The notes beneath the pieces are model-generated. The model was given only the letters and a program-made list of their open reading frames with translations. It had not been told where the DNA came from and ran no database searches. A stretch of 64,000 nucleotides of DNA, from positions 1,366,501 to 1,430,500 of the forward strand of contig NC_088309.1 in assembly GCF_910592395.1 (NCBI RefSeq), in the 5' to 3' direction. This DNA comes from Lineus longissimus (Eukaryota > Nemertea > Pilidiophora > Heteronemertea > Lineidae). Below, one piece after another: positions 37,012 through 48,700 of this stretch. Made by a program: the position numbers and the translations under genes. Numbering within the stretch: position 1 is the first letter of the stretch; each line of letters begins with the position of its first letter.

Positions 37012-38995
37012 TAAATTCACTTCTCACTGTTTCTCCTGTCTGCTTTTGGATTGAAAGGAAAGAGACGGACGGGTTATCTCTCTTTGTCCCTGGCTTAAAG
37101 TCATGGGCTATCTCTAGATGTATGTTGTATGAAAACATTATTCACCGAACGGACATAATACATGCTTAAATTTATCATTGAATTATTACAAAAGAGCTAC
37201 TAAAATAAGAGAAGTTGCAATGGTAGACGCTGTTACGAATACTGTCTCACTGTTATATCGCATAGAATATGTTCGCAGAGGAAAAAAGGTCAGTGTTTAT
37301 TGGGCACACCTATTTCCCAACATCTTTGAAAATGTACATTTGTACCGCATCTTCCTAAAACATGCTCGTAAAATGTACGGTATTAGTGCACGTAACGGCT
37401 TTAATATTCGTCGGGAGGCTATAATTCTTTGGCTACAGGGCCATTTAATCTGCATATTTATTGTCGCTGCGCTGATGCACGAGCAAATCCAAGCAATTAA
37501 TAATCCCACAACTCTTCGGGGACGATTTACGTCCACGGGAACTGGGTCTCATCCGAAAACCAGGTCATCGGCTGTGGGCCGTAAAATAATGCATCGCAGT
37601 AAAAAATAGCCCCATCACGCAAATGACTAAAATACAACGGAGTGGATGTGGATGTGGATTAATTATTTAAAGAAAAGGCTGCTCTAAAAAGATGATAAAA
37701 AACTATTCTTATGGTGTCCCAGAACATTTTTCATCTGACTCACGCTCAGACCGAATCAATTTATCATTTGCGCCAGATTTATGAGCGTCCCCTATCACTT
37801 CGAATAAATGGCGTAAAAAACAAGATGAATAAAGTGGGGAGGTTTACCTGGGTATAAATTATTGTGATATCTGTGAATTTAAATCGGGAGAATATACATG
37901 TAACTCCAATTGTCTACATGAAGCTCTCGGTAAAAATCTGATATTCCCAATGGAAGCCGCGACATTGTTTGCGAATATTTTGGCTTTCTCATAAAGTATT
38001 CTCTATTGCTTGATATGAGTCACCCTCGGACGGGAATGTTTTTCAAGTGGCTTTTGTTATGTATGGGCTACAAATATCAATCAGGCACTGCCAGACATCA
38101 GGCCAAATGGGAAATCAGTTTAGCATCATTCTTTAAACCCGTGACGAAAAAGGTGCAATTAGCAACACTGAACGGAACCCATTTGCGACTGTTACCCCTA
38201 GCTTCCTTACCAAACCAAATTCATGTTGAACTAGCTTCCCTTTCAAGCCGAATCGACCGATAAAAGCGAAAAATGAAAATCAACTTTCAAATTAAGTGCC
38301 ACATACACAATGTAACTGGCGCAGAAATAGCATAATATGGGCGCAGGCCCGGTACAAACCTAACGTTGTTTCGTATACGAATTAGTAGCGATTATTCATG
38401 GTTAATTTCCTACCCGGGAAATAAACAGAATGACTTTTTGACATAGCCTAACGATGGAAGCCAGAAATCCCGTAGCGGTACAGTCATGGAGTGTCTGGAC
38501 CCGGCACAGACATGATACACGCCCACTTATCATAGGATGTTAGCCCGCAATTAGCAAACAGTGAATTTGCTTAGAAGTATAGGAGAGGCTGTGTCAATTT
38601 CGAGAGGACTGGAGATGCAGCCGCTTTGTTACTCGTCAGATGCATGTATGAGCTGAAAGATACCACTATACAGCCTGGGACACGTGCGCTACATGGACGT
38701 CCTTGGGACACTTCAGCGGATTGATGTTGATATCGCTTTATATAATGCACTTTTGGTAAAACTGACAATCATTTTAGGAGACAAAATTGACTTTATTAAC
38801 ATGTTTAGATAGTAAATGAGTTGCAACGTACGACAAATTTCAGTTCATGATTGGAATATGTTATAAATCTGTCATGAAACCATTAATTATTCAAGTCAAT
38901 GGAGTATTCGTCGGCATGATGGTGTTGAGTCTTCAGACCTATCTTCCCCATGCATTTCCATATGGTTACCGTGTTGAAAGGGAGAAGCCTGTTTT

Positions 38996-39122
38996 GGAAG
39001 TTTTCGCAAATCCGTCGAAACGCGAACGCGAACGCTTCTCCACGTGTTCGACCACCTGATAACGATGGCGAACAATGGAATAAGCGTTCGCGTTGGCGTT
39101 TCGGGGGATTTGCGAAAATTCC
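38996..39122. mobile_element. Foldback MITE, copy 1 of a two-copy family
   Basis: Roughly 43-base terminal inverted repeats (ggaagttttcgcaaatcc on the left) include repeated cgaacg words and enclose a roughly 40-base core. The core and right arm recur at 52623-52741 in inverse orientation, which shows mobility. No clear target duplication and no coding capacity. Confidence 0.75.
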
Positions 39123-40366
39123 CTATTAACTGCCAACGAAGCCCCTGTAATAATTTGTTATCTGAAAGCATATGATAAAACATTTTCTCTGTCCTCGCAT
39201 GGATAACTACCATGGACCAGTGTCAACTGCGTCGTTACAGAACAGAGCGTATGAACCTCTTAAGAAGCTAGGCCTATCGGATCTAACACTTCAGGTAACA
39301 GCACGTTTTCAGTTTTCGAGTATTCTCAAAGACTTTTCACGACAGAGTTTAAGTGGTTCTTCACATCTTCACCTGCTTTCTCGCCAATCAGTAACTCCCT
39401 CATTGTGTCAATATTGACAATAGTATATATGACGAGTGGTGTAAACGTTATAAAAACACCTAACCGGGATGATTAATTTGTATCGATCATTTGAGCTTTC
39501 GTGTACATATATATTAGATCAGCGACCAATATGAAATTCTGATAACATCCTAAGAGCTATAGACACAGACAGATAAAACTGTATAAAAACAAATAAAACA
39601 CTCATTTCAGTCGTTGTGTTTTCTTCCGATATATTCTTCTTCTTGTTGGCAGCGTGGATGGCAAATGATTGACGGCTTTCTGTGCCCCTTATTTTCCCAG
39701 TTGGTCCGCTTGTCCGTATTTTTGAAACTATAGGTACATGTAAAGCGTAGGGTCGCCGTACCAGCTTGAATTTTCTTAATGGAGTTCTTATTTGAGCAAA
39801 ACAATGCGAATGTAGGCTCGAGGGGATAGTTATATGTATTTTGAAATGATGGTGTGATGTCATTCTGGCACCAAATCAAGCGCGATGAAAGCACGCCGAC
39901 ACTATCTCATTATCGCGCATTATTATTAACATGGTGTCTCCGTGAACGCAGACAGGTTACCCACCTTGTTTTATCTTTAAATCCCATACATATGTAGATA
40001 ATCCATCAGCGAGAAAAATACCACATAGTCCGAAAGATTTTTTTCAAAAATTCCAAAACTGTTACTAAATGTAAGGCTCTCCTCTGAAGCAGTGTATCCA
40101 AAAGAAGTGGTCGCATCTGCGTCTGCAACGAGACTTGGGGAGACATGCAAGGGAAGTCAGCACCTCCGTGTGGTTGTTTTAGAAACCAAAAACTGTGGTC
40201 ACCTATAGGAGCATTCCATCGTCCTTCCGTAGCCTCCTCTCACACCCCTGTTATAGAGATCTCCGTTCTCCGTCAAGGGTTGGTGTAAGGGCGGCGTGGT
40301 AAGGTCCTATAGAACTTGAGGGTCCAGAGGTTTAAAGAGGGACACCAAAAAACGCTTTCACAACTT

Positions 40367-40372
40367 TTTATT
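40367..40372 (-). terminator. Candidate polyadenylation signal of the Cys-rich peptide gene
   Basis: TTTATT on the plus strand reads AATAAA on the minus strand, about 320 bases after the stop codon at 40693. Confidence 0.35.
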
Positions 40373-40692
40373 TTCAATTGCGTCATATTACAAATTTCAC
40401 CTCCGAATTACAATGATGGTGCCAACGTACAAGTCACGGTGTACAATTAGCTGAAAAAGTACCTGGTCCTAATGAGAAAACAAGGTACATGATTTACATT
40501 TGCATTATTGGAAATTTTACCGAAGACCGGTGGAGTCCTTCGGCAGGGTAGGACTATTCATGTACATTCTTGGATGTATAGTCAGTTAATACAGTAAGAT
40601 GAATACTGCACGGTCTCAGTTTAATCTTTGACAACTAGGTTTTACTTCTTTTCATTGCTTCCGCGAGCAAGAAGGATGCTGGCGACAGGTAT

Positions 40693-41707
40693 CTAGAATG
40701 TATAGAGTGGGCTCGCACCGGATCCCGTGTCGGGTCCATCAGTTGGTATGGGAGCGAACATGCATAATGCCTTGGACGCTGATCCTGAAGTCATACAGGT
40801 CAATCCTGAAAAGACAGAGAATGATAGTGTTAGTCTAGGGCGATGTCATTTTGTTATCAATGGTTCTGTAACCTAAAACATGAGTCCTCTCGTTCAAAAC
40901 TTACATGTACCACAATTGCATGGAAAATTGCACTACCATTCATGTTGTTAAACATATCCATACATTTCAGCTCAATATGATACATAATGCCCGAGTAATA
41001 TCGAGAAGAAGGATGTCGTTTTAAAATACCTGCCGCTGGAATGTCCTGCATTGATTAACCTGATGGTGGATCTGTGGACGGAAGGATAGCGCTCCCCCCT
41101 AATTGCCCCCCTTTTATCAGTGATTTCTCGTAAAATTAGATCCAACTGCCGAAGATTTTCTTACCATTTTTGCAAGAACACGTGTTCTTTGATGGTTGTA
41201 GTTCACAGTCGTCCCAAAGACCAGCCTTGGACTCGCAGTAGGACCAGAAAGAGTAGATGACACAACACTGATCATCGTCACAGTCGCCATCCCCGCTGCA
41301 ACGGTTGAACAAGAAACCCTGCAAATAGTTAGCAGAATGCCGGGGCAACTAGTAACAGTTTACTGCCTTTATGACCCCTTAAAAGATCTTTTGGCAAAGG
41401 ATTCAGGCGAATATATGGTGGCCGGTTTCGGGAACCGGGGAAGGAACATTACGTCTATTTGCCCCTGCAGGTCTAGGCCTATCGACGGCCATGAAAGGTG
41501 TTTCGTGTGGGTCGGAATCTGTGTAGGGGAGATACATGTAGCCAGTCAATTTTGCTTTCGTGGGGAGCTGACTTTCGTTCTTCAGATTCTCTTGGCTTCG
41601 TGATCCCCAGGGATATGTGCCTCCGTACCAAGGCAGAATATGCACCCTACCTGCGTTGAAATCACGAAACAGCACACGAGCACCCCGAATACGTTCAACC
41701 ACGTCAT
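40693..41707 (-). CDS. Secreted Cys-rich peptide, prokineticin/astakine (colipase-fold)-like
   Basis: Three exons, read on the minus strand: 41707-41651 (57 nt), 41318-41165 (154 nt) and 40784-40693 (92 nt), phases 0 and 1, giving 100 residues. Exon 1 is a complete signal peptide (MTWLNVFGVLVCCFVISTQ). The mature part has cysteines at 26, 32, 37, 38, 47, 57, 66, 68 and 78, spaced C-x5-C-x4-CC-x8-C-x9-C-x8-C-x-C-x9-C. This follows the ten-cysteine pattern of prokineticin, Dickkopf and colipase domains, except that the tenth cysteine is not seen. Invertebrate relatives (astakines) are blood-cell cytokines; some relatives in other animals are venom peptides. If the second intron were retained, translation would end KNGKKIFGSWI. 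Function is inferred only. Confidence 0.65.
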
Positions 41708-42648
41708 GACTGAAAAATATCGTATACTCTAATAATCAGTCCTTCCTGGATAAGTTCATTTTTGAACCAATTTGTGACTTTATCACTAACTTTACGCTTA
41801 TGTCATTGCGAATTGCATATTGCAACAAAGCATTATCTACAAAATTGGGTGGAATATTGAGATAAAATCAGGATCAGCATGCATTTCTCCGACAGCTGGA
41901 TAGATCCCAGGGGTTCCGACGACATTTCCCATAATAAGACATGCACGTAACTCACTGCGTAAGGCATCGTTCACACGACAGTTCAACGTTAACGCATCTT
42001 CATTAGTATACAGGCCCATGGATCAGGCACAATCAGGTTACAATTACACTCCGGGCGTAGTGGATTGGGCTCGTCCCATGTTAAGGATGGACTGTCTCGG
42101 GAGTCTAGTTCAGATGGGCACCAAAGGAAAATCAGGTTAAAAAGCTGCTTACCAATCCAGATCGACAGCGAATTGAGTAGAAAGAGTTTTTTCGGCACGT
42201 CGGGAAATTCTTTTGACAGGAGGTATAACAGTTACCATCGTTACCAACATGGTGCAGGGACCGAGAGACAGTAGTGTACCATTGTATTTAGTCTTATGAC
42301 AGGGTTTCTTATTCAATGATTCGCAGTGCAGGCTTATAGAGTTTCTTTCCTTGGCGAAGCCCAGCAGGAATGAGGTACTTCAAGCAGTGATTAAGAACAG
42401 TGCCTTATAGTTACAGCATTTTCGAAATATAATACTGTCTTAATCACCTCTCATCGTACTTGATTAGTTTCTGAGAAAGTGGTCACACATCCGTGTTAGT
42501 AAACAAGGGGAATCCCCCGCGCAATGACTTATGGACGTACATGGTTATCGTATTTACATGTTGATATCTTAGTATGGAGTAGGTCATTAGCCCATCTGAA
42601 GTTCCCGATATCCTGTTGTTCGTCGCTTGTCCTTGTCATATCATAACC
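41708..42648. other. Divergent intergenic interval
   Basis: This is the 0.94-kb space between the divergent starts of the Cys-rich peptide (minus) and the CCP/Ig gene (plus). No ORF or repeat stands out. It should contain both promoters, but no TATA box or other element could be assigned with confidence. Confidence 0.45.
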
Positions 42649-42730
42649 ATGTCCTGTCCTGTGGAGACCGCTCTCTGTGTTTTCATCGCCTTGATATGTG
42701 TGGGGTTCCTTTCAGCGATGACCTTACAGG
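42649..42730 (+). CDS. CCP/Ig gene exon 1, signal peptide
   Basis: Encodes MSCPVETALCVFIALICVG and a few further residues, a short polar start followed by a hydrophobic core. The ATG at 42649 is chosen because no upstream in-frame ATG exists. The donor is gtaagt at 42731, phase 1. Confidence 0.8.
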
Positions 42731-45700
42731 GTAAGTACCTTAAACTCAGTCAGGGCCTACATCAAGGCACCAATTACCAAGCAGGTTGGTATCGGAGCAG
42801 ACAAACCCTGACCTATGTTCATACCATCGCGGCGCAGAATCTGATATGCGGAAGTAATGAACATTGCATGACCTTCAGGCGTGCGTCCGTCTTTGACCTG
42901 TTGACCAGGGTGGAACATCTATCATGGGTCATTCATGCATGTTATGCATGTAACATGGTAGGATCTTTTGTGGCTTCGCTGGAAATGGCGCCACACATGT
43001 ACAGTAATTCAGTTTTACTTTTCCACCTGCGAGTCGATGAGCTATAAACCAACGGAACTGCAAAGGAATAGATTTAGATTGAGTTTCCATCATCCTTTTG
43101 GCTAGTTTTCGGTTGAGCAATTAAACTACAAAGCAATTTTAAATTCAACGTCTGTGAAACGTTATACCCACGTGGTTTCACGACTTCGCCCCTGTCGTGG
43201 AAACGTTCATTCAGGCCACACCTGCGAAGTGGAATCAAGCCGTAACACGTACTCGAAGATACTGCAGAAACACGGTGTGTCCAACGCATGGAATTCAAGG
43301 TTTGCTCATTTGCAGATGCATGTGGTCCCTTACCAGACGTCCCTTTTGCAATGAAGCCACGAGGACAGTCGCGCTTCACTGAGGGTCAGGAGTTGGAATA
43401 TGGCTGTAGAGGTGGCTATCAGCGACGAGGGAATCGCAGGATTCGCTGTTCGAACAACCAGTGGGAATGGGTCGACCCGAACCGACCTTTTTCTTGTCGA
43501 AGTAAGTGCATTACTGTGTTGCTCTCTGCTGCTGGGCATACGGTAAAGGAATTGATACCGAAATGGTGATAGTGGTTGACTCGCGACACCACCGCGAGGG
43601 TGGATCTGTAGGTGGATAGATGTAGGTCTCGCCCATGCGGTGTTTAGCGAGACAATCAATTTCTGATACAGAACAGCACAAACTAAACTTTGACATGTGA
43701 TGTTAACCGCTGTTCGACGGCTTCGGTACTTTCCCTAGCGGTTAAAACCGCTGCGGAGAAAACGAGGCGCAGTGTAAAATACCTTAAAAGCGATACATCA
43801 TTGCAACCAAGGTGTTGTAGAATAGTGCGTTGGCACACCATGATGCATCAATAGTTCTTGGCAAATGTATTGCCTGAACTACTGCTGGACTGGTTTGATT
43901 TGAATCGCTGCTTGCAACAAAATGGTCAGCGGATGAATGGTTGTGGCGGTGGTTGTAAACATTCGGTTTACCCCCTAGAAACTGATTTCCAAGTGTTATC
44001 ATATATGTCATTGCGATTTTTCAGTTGTGATATGCCCTCCGCCACCCCAAGTTGTTCATGGCTCATACCCAGGTCATGACTATTCCTTTGGTAACATTTT
44101 GACCATGAGATGTGATGAAGGTTATAAGATCAAGACGACTGGCCTTGATCACATCATCTGCCAGCCAAACCGAAGATGGACCGTCATATCGGCGTGGTGC
44201 GAGGGTAGGTTTATCAAACAGGAAAACACTCACTACTGTCAACAGTGTACTTTTCGCTGGCGCTTTCGAATTTCTTTTTCGCGGATGTGACGAATTAACC
44301 TAGTTTAGCAAAAAAGGCGAAAATAGGTTTGATTGGAAAACCGAATGTAGGTTTGTAATGTATTTCTTATCTCCTACTTCATCCATCTTTAGACTTAGGA
44401 CCGTTTCACTTGGCACCTATGACGGAGCTTTTGTGTAACGTGTAATAGGGAAGGAGCATACGACTGACCCTGGTATTCGGGGATATCATGCTTCATTGGT
44501 TATGTTGATAAGGACAGCGGCTCGGCCAGTGGTCCCTAGAACAAAACAAAAGTACCAAATTATTTTCACACTGAGATTTGGGCAGTAGCGACCGTAACTA
44601 CTCCAATCATGTTTCCTGCTTATGTTGCATCTTTCCAATTTCCATTTAGCGGTCACATGTCGTCCATTAGCCGCACCACAGTATGGCTCGATGACCTTGG
44701 TGCGAGGGTCCGACTCGCTGGTTGTCGGAACCGCCTACTCATTTGAGTGTGACCGTGAGCACATGTTACGTGGCTACCGGGCGAGGGAAAAGATGGAACG
44801 GGAGTGCCGCCCTGATGGCACGTGGGACAATGTAGAGGCAGAGTGTATAGGTAGGACTCACAATGTATCATAAAGATCGAGTACAATGAATGACTTTCGG
44901 GGCACCATTTTCCTAAAAGGATTCTAAATACTTTTTTCAGAGTATACGCCAATCAAATTAATGAACTCAATCATGGCCATGCTTTCTGTGCTGAAGCAGC
45001 ATTAAAGAGGTCTTCTGATTGGGTAACACAGGCCTGAGCTCCTAAATTGCTGCTTTAAGAGGACAATCATGACAGTGCCTTTCCATAAACAAGGTCCTTA
45101 TCGATCATTGGACTTCAAACCCAACTCTGAGTACTAACGATAGTAAATACACCACTCACTTGAGCCGAATCTGGGGGCATATTGCCCTCTCCGGCACCAG
45201 AACCTTGAACTTAACTTACGCTTGTCTCATCATGTCTTGTTCTCATACTCACAGATATTCAATGTCCAGTATTAGACCGCTTGGAGAACGGAATAGTTGA
45301 TGCAGTGGACAATCATTTCGGAGCCATTGCTACATTTGAGTAAGTGCTTCAACACGCGGCAGATCGCGCAACAACTGTTCAATTTCGCACTGCTATCCTG
45401 TAGCGGTTGCGGTCGCTGATGCCGCCATCTTCCAGTCCGAGCCCCCGTATACTAGAAAGAGCTACCGTTGATACCAGGCGTATCTTTATTAATTTCTGAC
45501 ATCGTAGCATAAGTCCGTTTCAAGCGAGCGGTCTCTCATGCTGAAAGGTAAGCATGACGTTACTCGGTTAATTTGCGCGATGGTTTCATCGGTGAATTTA
45601 GAATCATCATCTTTGCGGAAAAAACAAACAAGTTAAAGTTCGTCAGTCAAACGTATCGGTGTGACTGATCCTATCATCATCATCACTTTCCAGCTGTAAT

Positions 45701-48700
45701 AATGGATACGACATGATCCCACATTATTCTGCTGACTCGAAGGTGACATACTGCCAACGGGATGGAAAATGGTCAGTCACCATTCCCGAGTGCAAACCAA
45801 GTAAGAACAAAAGGCTCCTGGCTACTATCATCGCAACTTGGAGCTGTGCTGCAGCAAAAAAGTCTGTCAAACAACATGACTACTACGGCAGGCCGGCCAT
45901 CTTTGACTAGAAATGCGTACGCAAAGCGAGTTTTGATAACATCGACCCCCTCGGAACTCCTTTAAGGGTGGTCGATAAGCCTGAACCTGCAAGAGTTTAA
46001 ATGCAGTACGGTAATATGGGGAACACCACAGAAATATTACACACTGGCAAACAGGCCGATTAAGTGATAATCCGGTACGTCGTTTGAGGTTTTTTTTAAC
46101 GCGTCCAAAATCGGTGGAATTCGTTCAGAATGCAGCATGACACGAAACGTTTTTTTGAGGGAGGAGAGCGTTGCCCATTTCTCACAAACGTACACGTATA
46201 ACAGAGTTCATAAACGAGGCTGATGGGATTCAGCAAGAATCACACTCTGCTAACACATTGTTTGTCAAGTCATCATCTCAGGCATGTCAAATCAGTTTTC
46301 TGTTTCGCTTTTAGACCATTGTGGGGCACTACCACCCAAGGCGAACGCCCTCTTCGGCCAAGGGCAATGGTTTTCGATTGGCGTGAAAAAAAATTACGGA
46401 TGTAACCATGGTTACACGTACAGAGGCAGCCCATGGATTAGCTGCACCCATGATGGGTGGGTGTGGGACACTCCAGACAGGCCATTCTACTGCCAAGGTC
46501 GGTACTCTTCGCTTTCTTTAATCGCAATGTGGTAAATATCGACGTCCTTTCTGGTTCTTGATATCTCATTACAGTTTGGTTTGATCTTTTTTGCAGAGAA
46601 CTGCGGGCCTCCTGGAAATAGTGGTGTCGCCCATGCCAAGTCGATCCAGTCCGGGTCGTATAGAGTTAATGAAGTGGTGAACATGGAGTGCGAAGACGAT
46701 TATACACTGAGAGGAGAAACGGAGATGAGGTGTACTGAACAGCACAGTGCAGATGGAACTCCAACAAGCCCCACATGGGTGTGGACCAATCCTGAAAACA
46801 AAATGAAGTGTCACGGTATGATCCCAGTTTGCTTAAGTGTAGAGATGAAAATCAACGCAATCAATTCGATGTTGAATTTATACACAATTGTGAGCTCTTC
46901 TATTTTGGTGCATGGGGTCAACTCTCGAAAAGACACACTTTCCATGAAGCAATGACGTGATTAATATACATTTATGATGGACGGATAAAAATCATGCATA
47001 TACACGTAATTTACTGAATCAAAAGACAGATTCATTAAACAACCATATCGGCCTTCTAAATTCATACATGTATGCTTTTGTCTTTAAGAAAAGTGCCATG
47101 ATCCTACCCTCTTGGCCAATATCAAGTTGCAACATAGAAGATACGATATTGGCAGAGTCTTTACATTGGAGTGTGACAACGGCTACTCACCTGGTGTGAC
47201 GCCTCACAACAGTAGGGTGCAATGTTCGGAAAATAATCGATGGAGTTGGTTGAAATCAAATGATCCCCCTCTTTCATGCCATGGTAAGTAAACAAGTTAC
47301 GGACCTGTTCTGAACAAATACTATCTCGGCGTAAAGAAACGGAGGACAGCGAAACCGTTTGTGTACAAAGGCAAGTTTTCACTGCAGTACAGAACGCCAG
47401 CTTAATATCATATGTGTAAATTTTTGACCTGTCAGTGGTAAATGACCACGAAGTCTGTAAAGGTGGCAAAACCGCAGCAGTAAACCGCTGTTACACGAAT
47501 ATGCAAGGCATTTTATCACTTGGACCGCTGTCTTCCTTTACTGTTCAGATAGTAGGCCCGTACATCTGGTGGTAAACCGTACACCTGCATCACCCTTTCT
47601 TCCAGCGAATTGCCGTGACACGCCTAACGTTGCTCATGCAATCAAGCAGGGCGCAACTACCAGTTACCCAATAGGGCATCCGATAGCAATGGCTTGTGCC
47701 AGGGGCTACAAAGTGCGAGGTAACAACAATCTCAGATGTACAACCAGTGGCTGGATGTGGCTTGATCACAGCAGCAGATTTTCATGTAAAAGTAAGTGGT
47801 ACTTTTTTCTCAATATGTGACATAGGATGCGTATAGCCCTCTTCGGTGGGTTCAGGAAACCCCCCTAATAGATTCTATTGAACTGTCTAGACGTCGAGTG
47901 ATAGCAGGATGTGTAATCGACCCAGTCTCGTTTTATCCATGAAATAGTTCATATCCACAATAACCTTTTTTATCAGTCGGGCAAAGATCTTCCCTGAACG
48001 GATCGGAGCCTGCCGATCATCTTGCGTCGACTCGGTCGTATCATGATCTTTGCTCAACTGATTGTTTACCATCTACAACTCTCTCTTTTTCCAGAGGAAT
48101 CTATTATTGAAGTGCCAAAAGGACGAGACGGATTTTGTCCGCGGCCGGTGCTGGGCGGTCGAGAGGTGTACTTCTACAAAGAGACATCCCTAGCAGCACT
48201 CACCGGGAATGGCTTTAAAGAATTCAGAGTGGGAACCACCTTGAGATGCGTTTGTTCAAATCCCGGAGAGATGTTCATGAAGGAAAACGACCGCAGAGTC
48301 CATGCACGTGATGTTCAATGTCTTCCTGGTGGCAGCTGGCAACAGTGTAATTGCGACATGATCCCAAGTGAAGGTATAATGACTTAGGGAACAACTCCTG
48401 TCTTCATCATCGACCAAACTTTCATTGCTTTAATAACCAATAACATTAAGAATTGATAAGTCTACACCAGCTAAGATTTTACTGAAGGAGATGCTGTCAC
48501 ACTTTGTCTAACTAACGCTGGCGTTTTTCTCTGACACCGATTGAGCAGCTGGGCCCGACAGACTAAACGTGAGTTTAAGATTTTGAAGATTTTATGTAGC
48601 CTGTTTAAATCTCGTCATAAACTTTACTTTGTTTTCAGTTCGTGAAACACCCCGCATAAGAATTCGGTCGGTTGGATACAAAGTCCTACCGGACGGTGCA

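Larger units (their letters stand above)
36558..40692. other. Intergenic region with two MITEs
   Basis: No convincing gene. It contains the TA-flanked MITE at 36668-37011, the foldback MITE at 38996-39122 and the probable 3'UTR of the minus-strand Cys-rich peptide gene up to about 40367. Remaining open frames are short and lack motifs. Confidence 0.5.

Noticed and set aside
41403-41702. A 99-codon minus-strand frame (MVERIRGARVLF...).
   Set aside because: It overlaps, in another frame, the signal-peptide exon of the Cys-rich peptide, and runs on into its intron.
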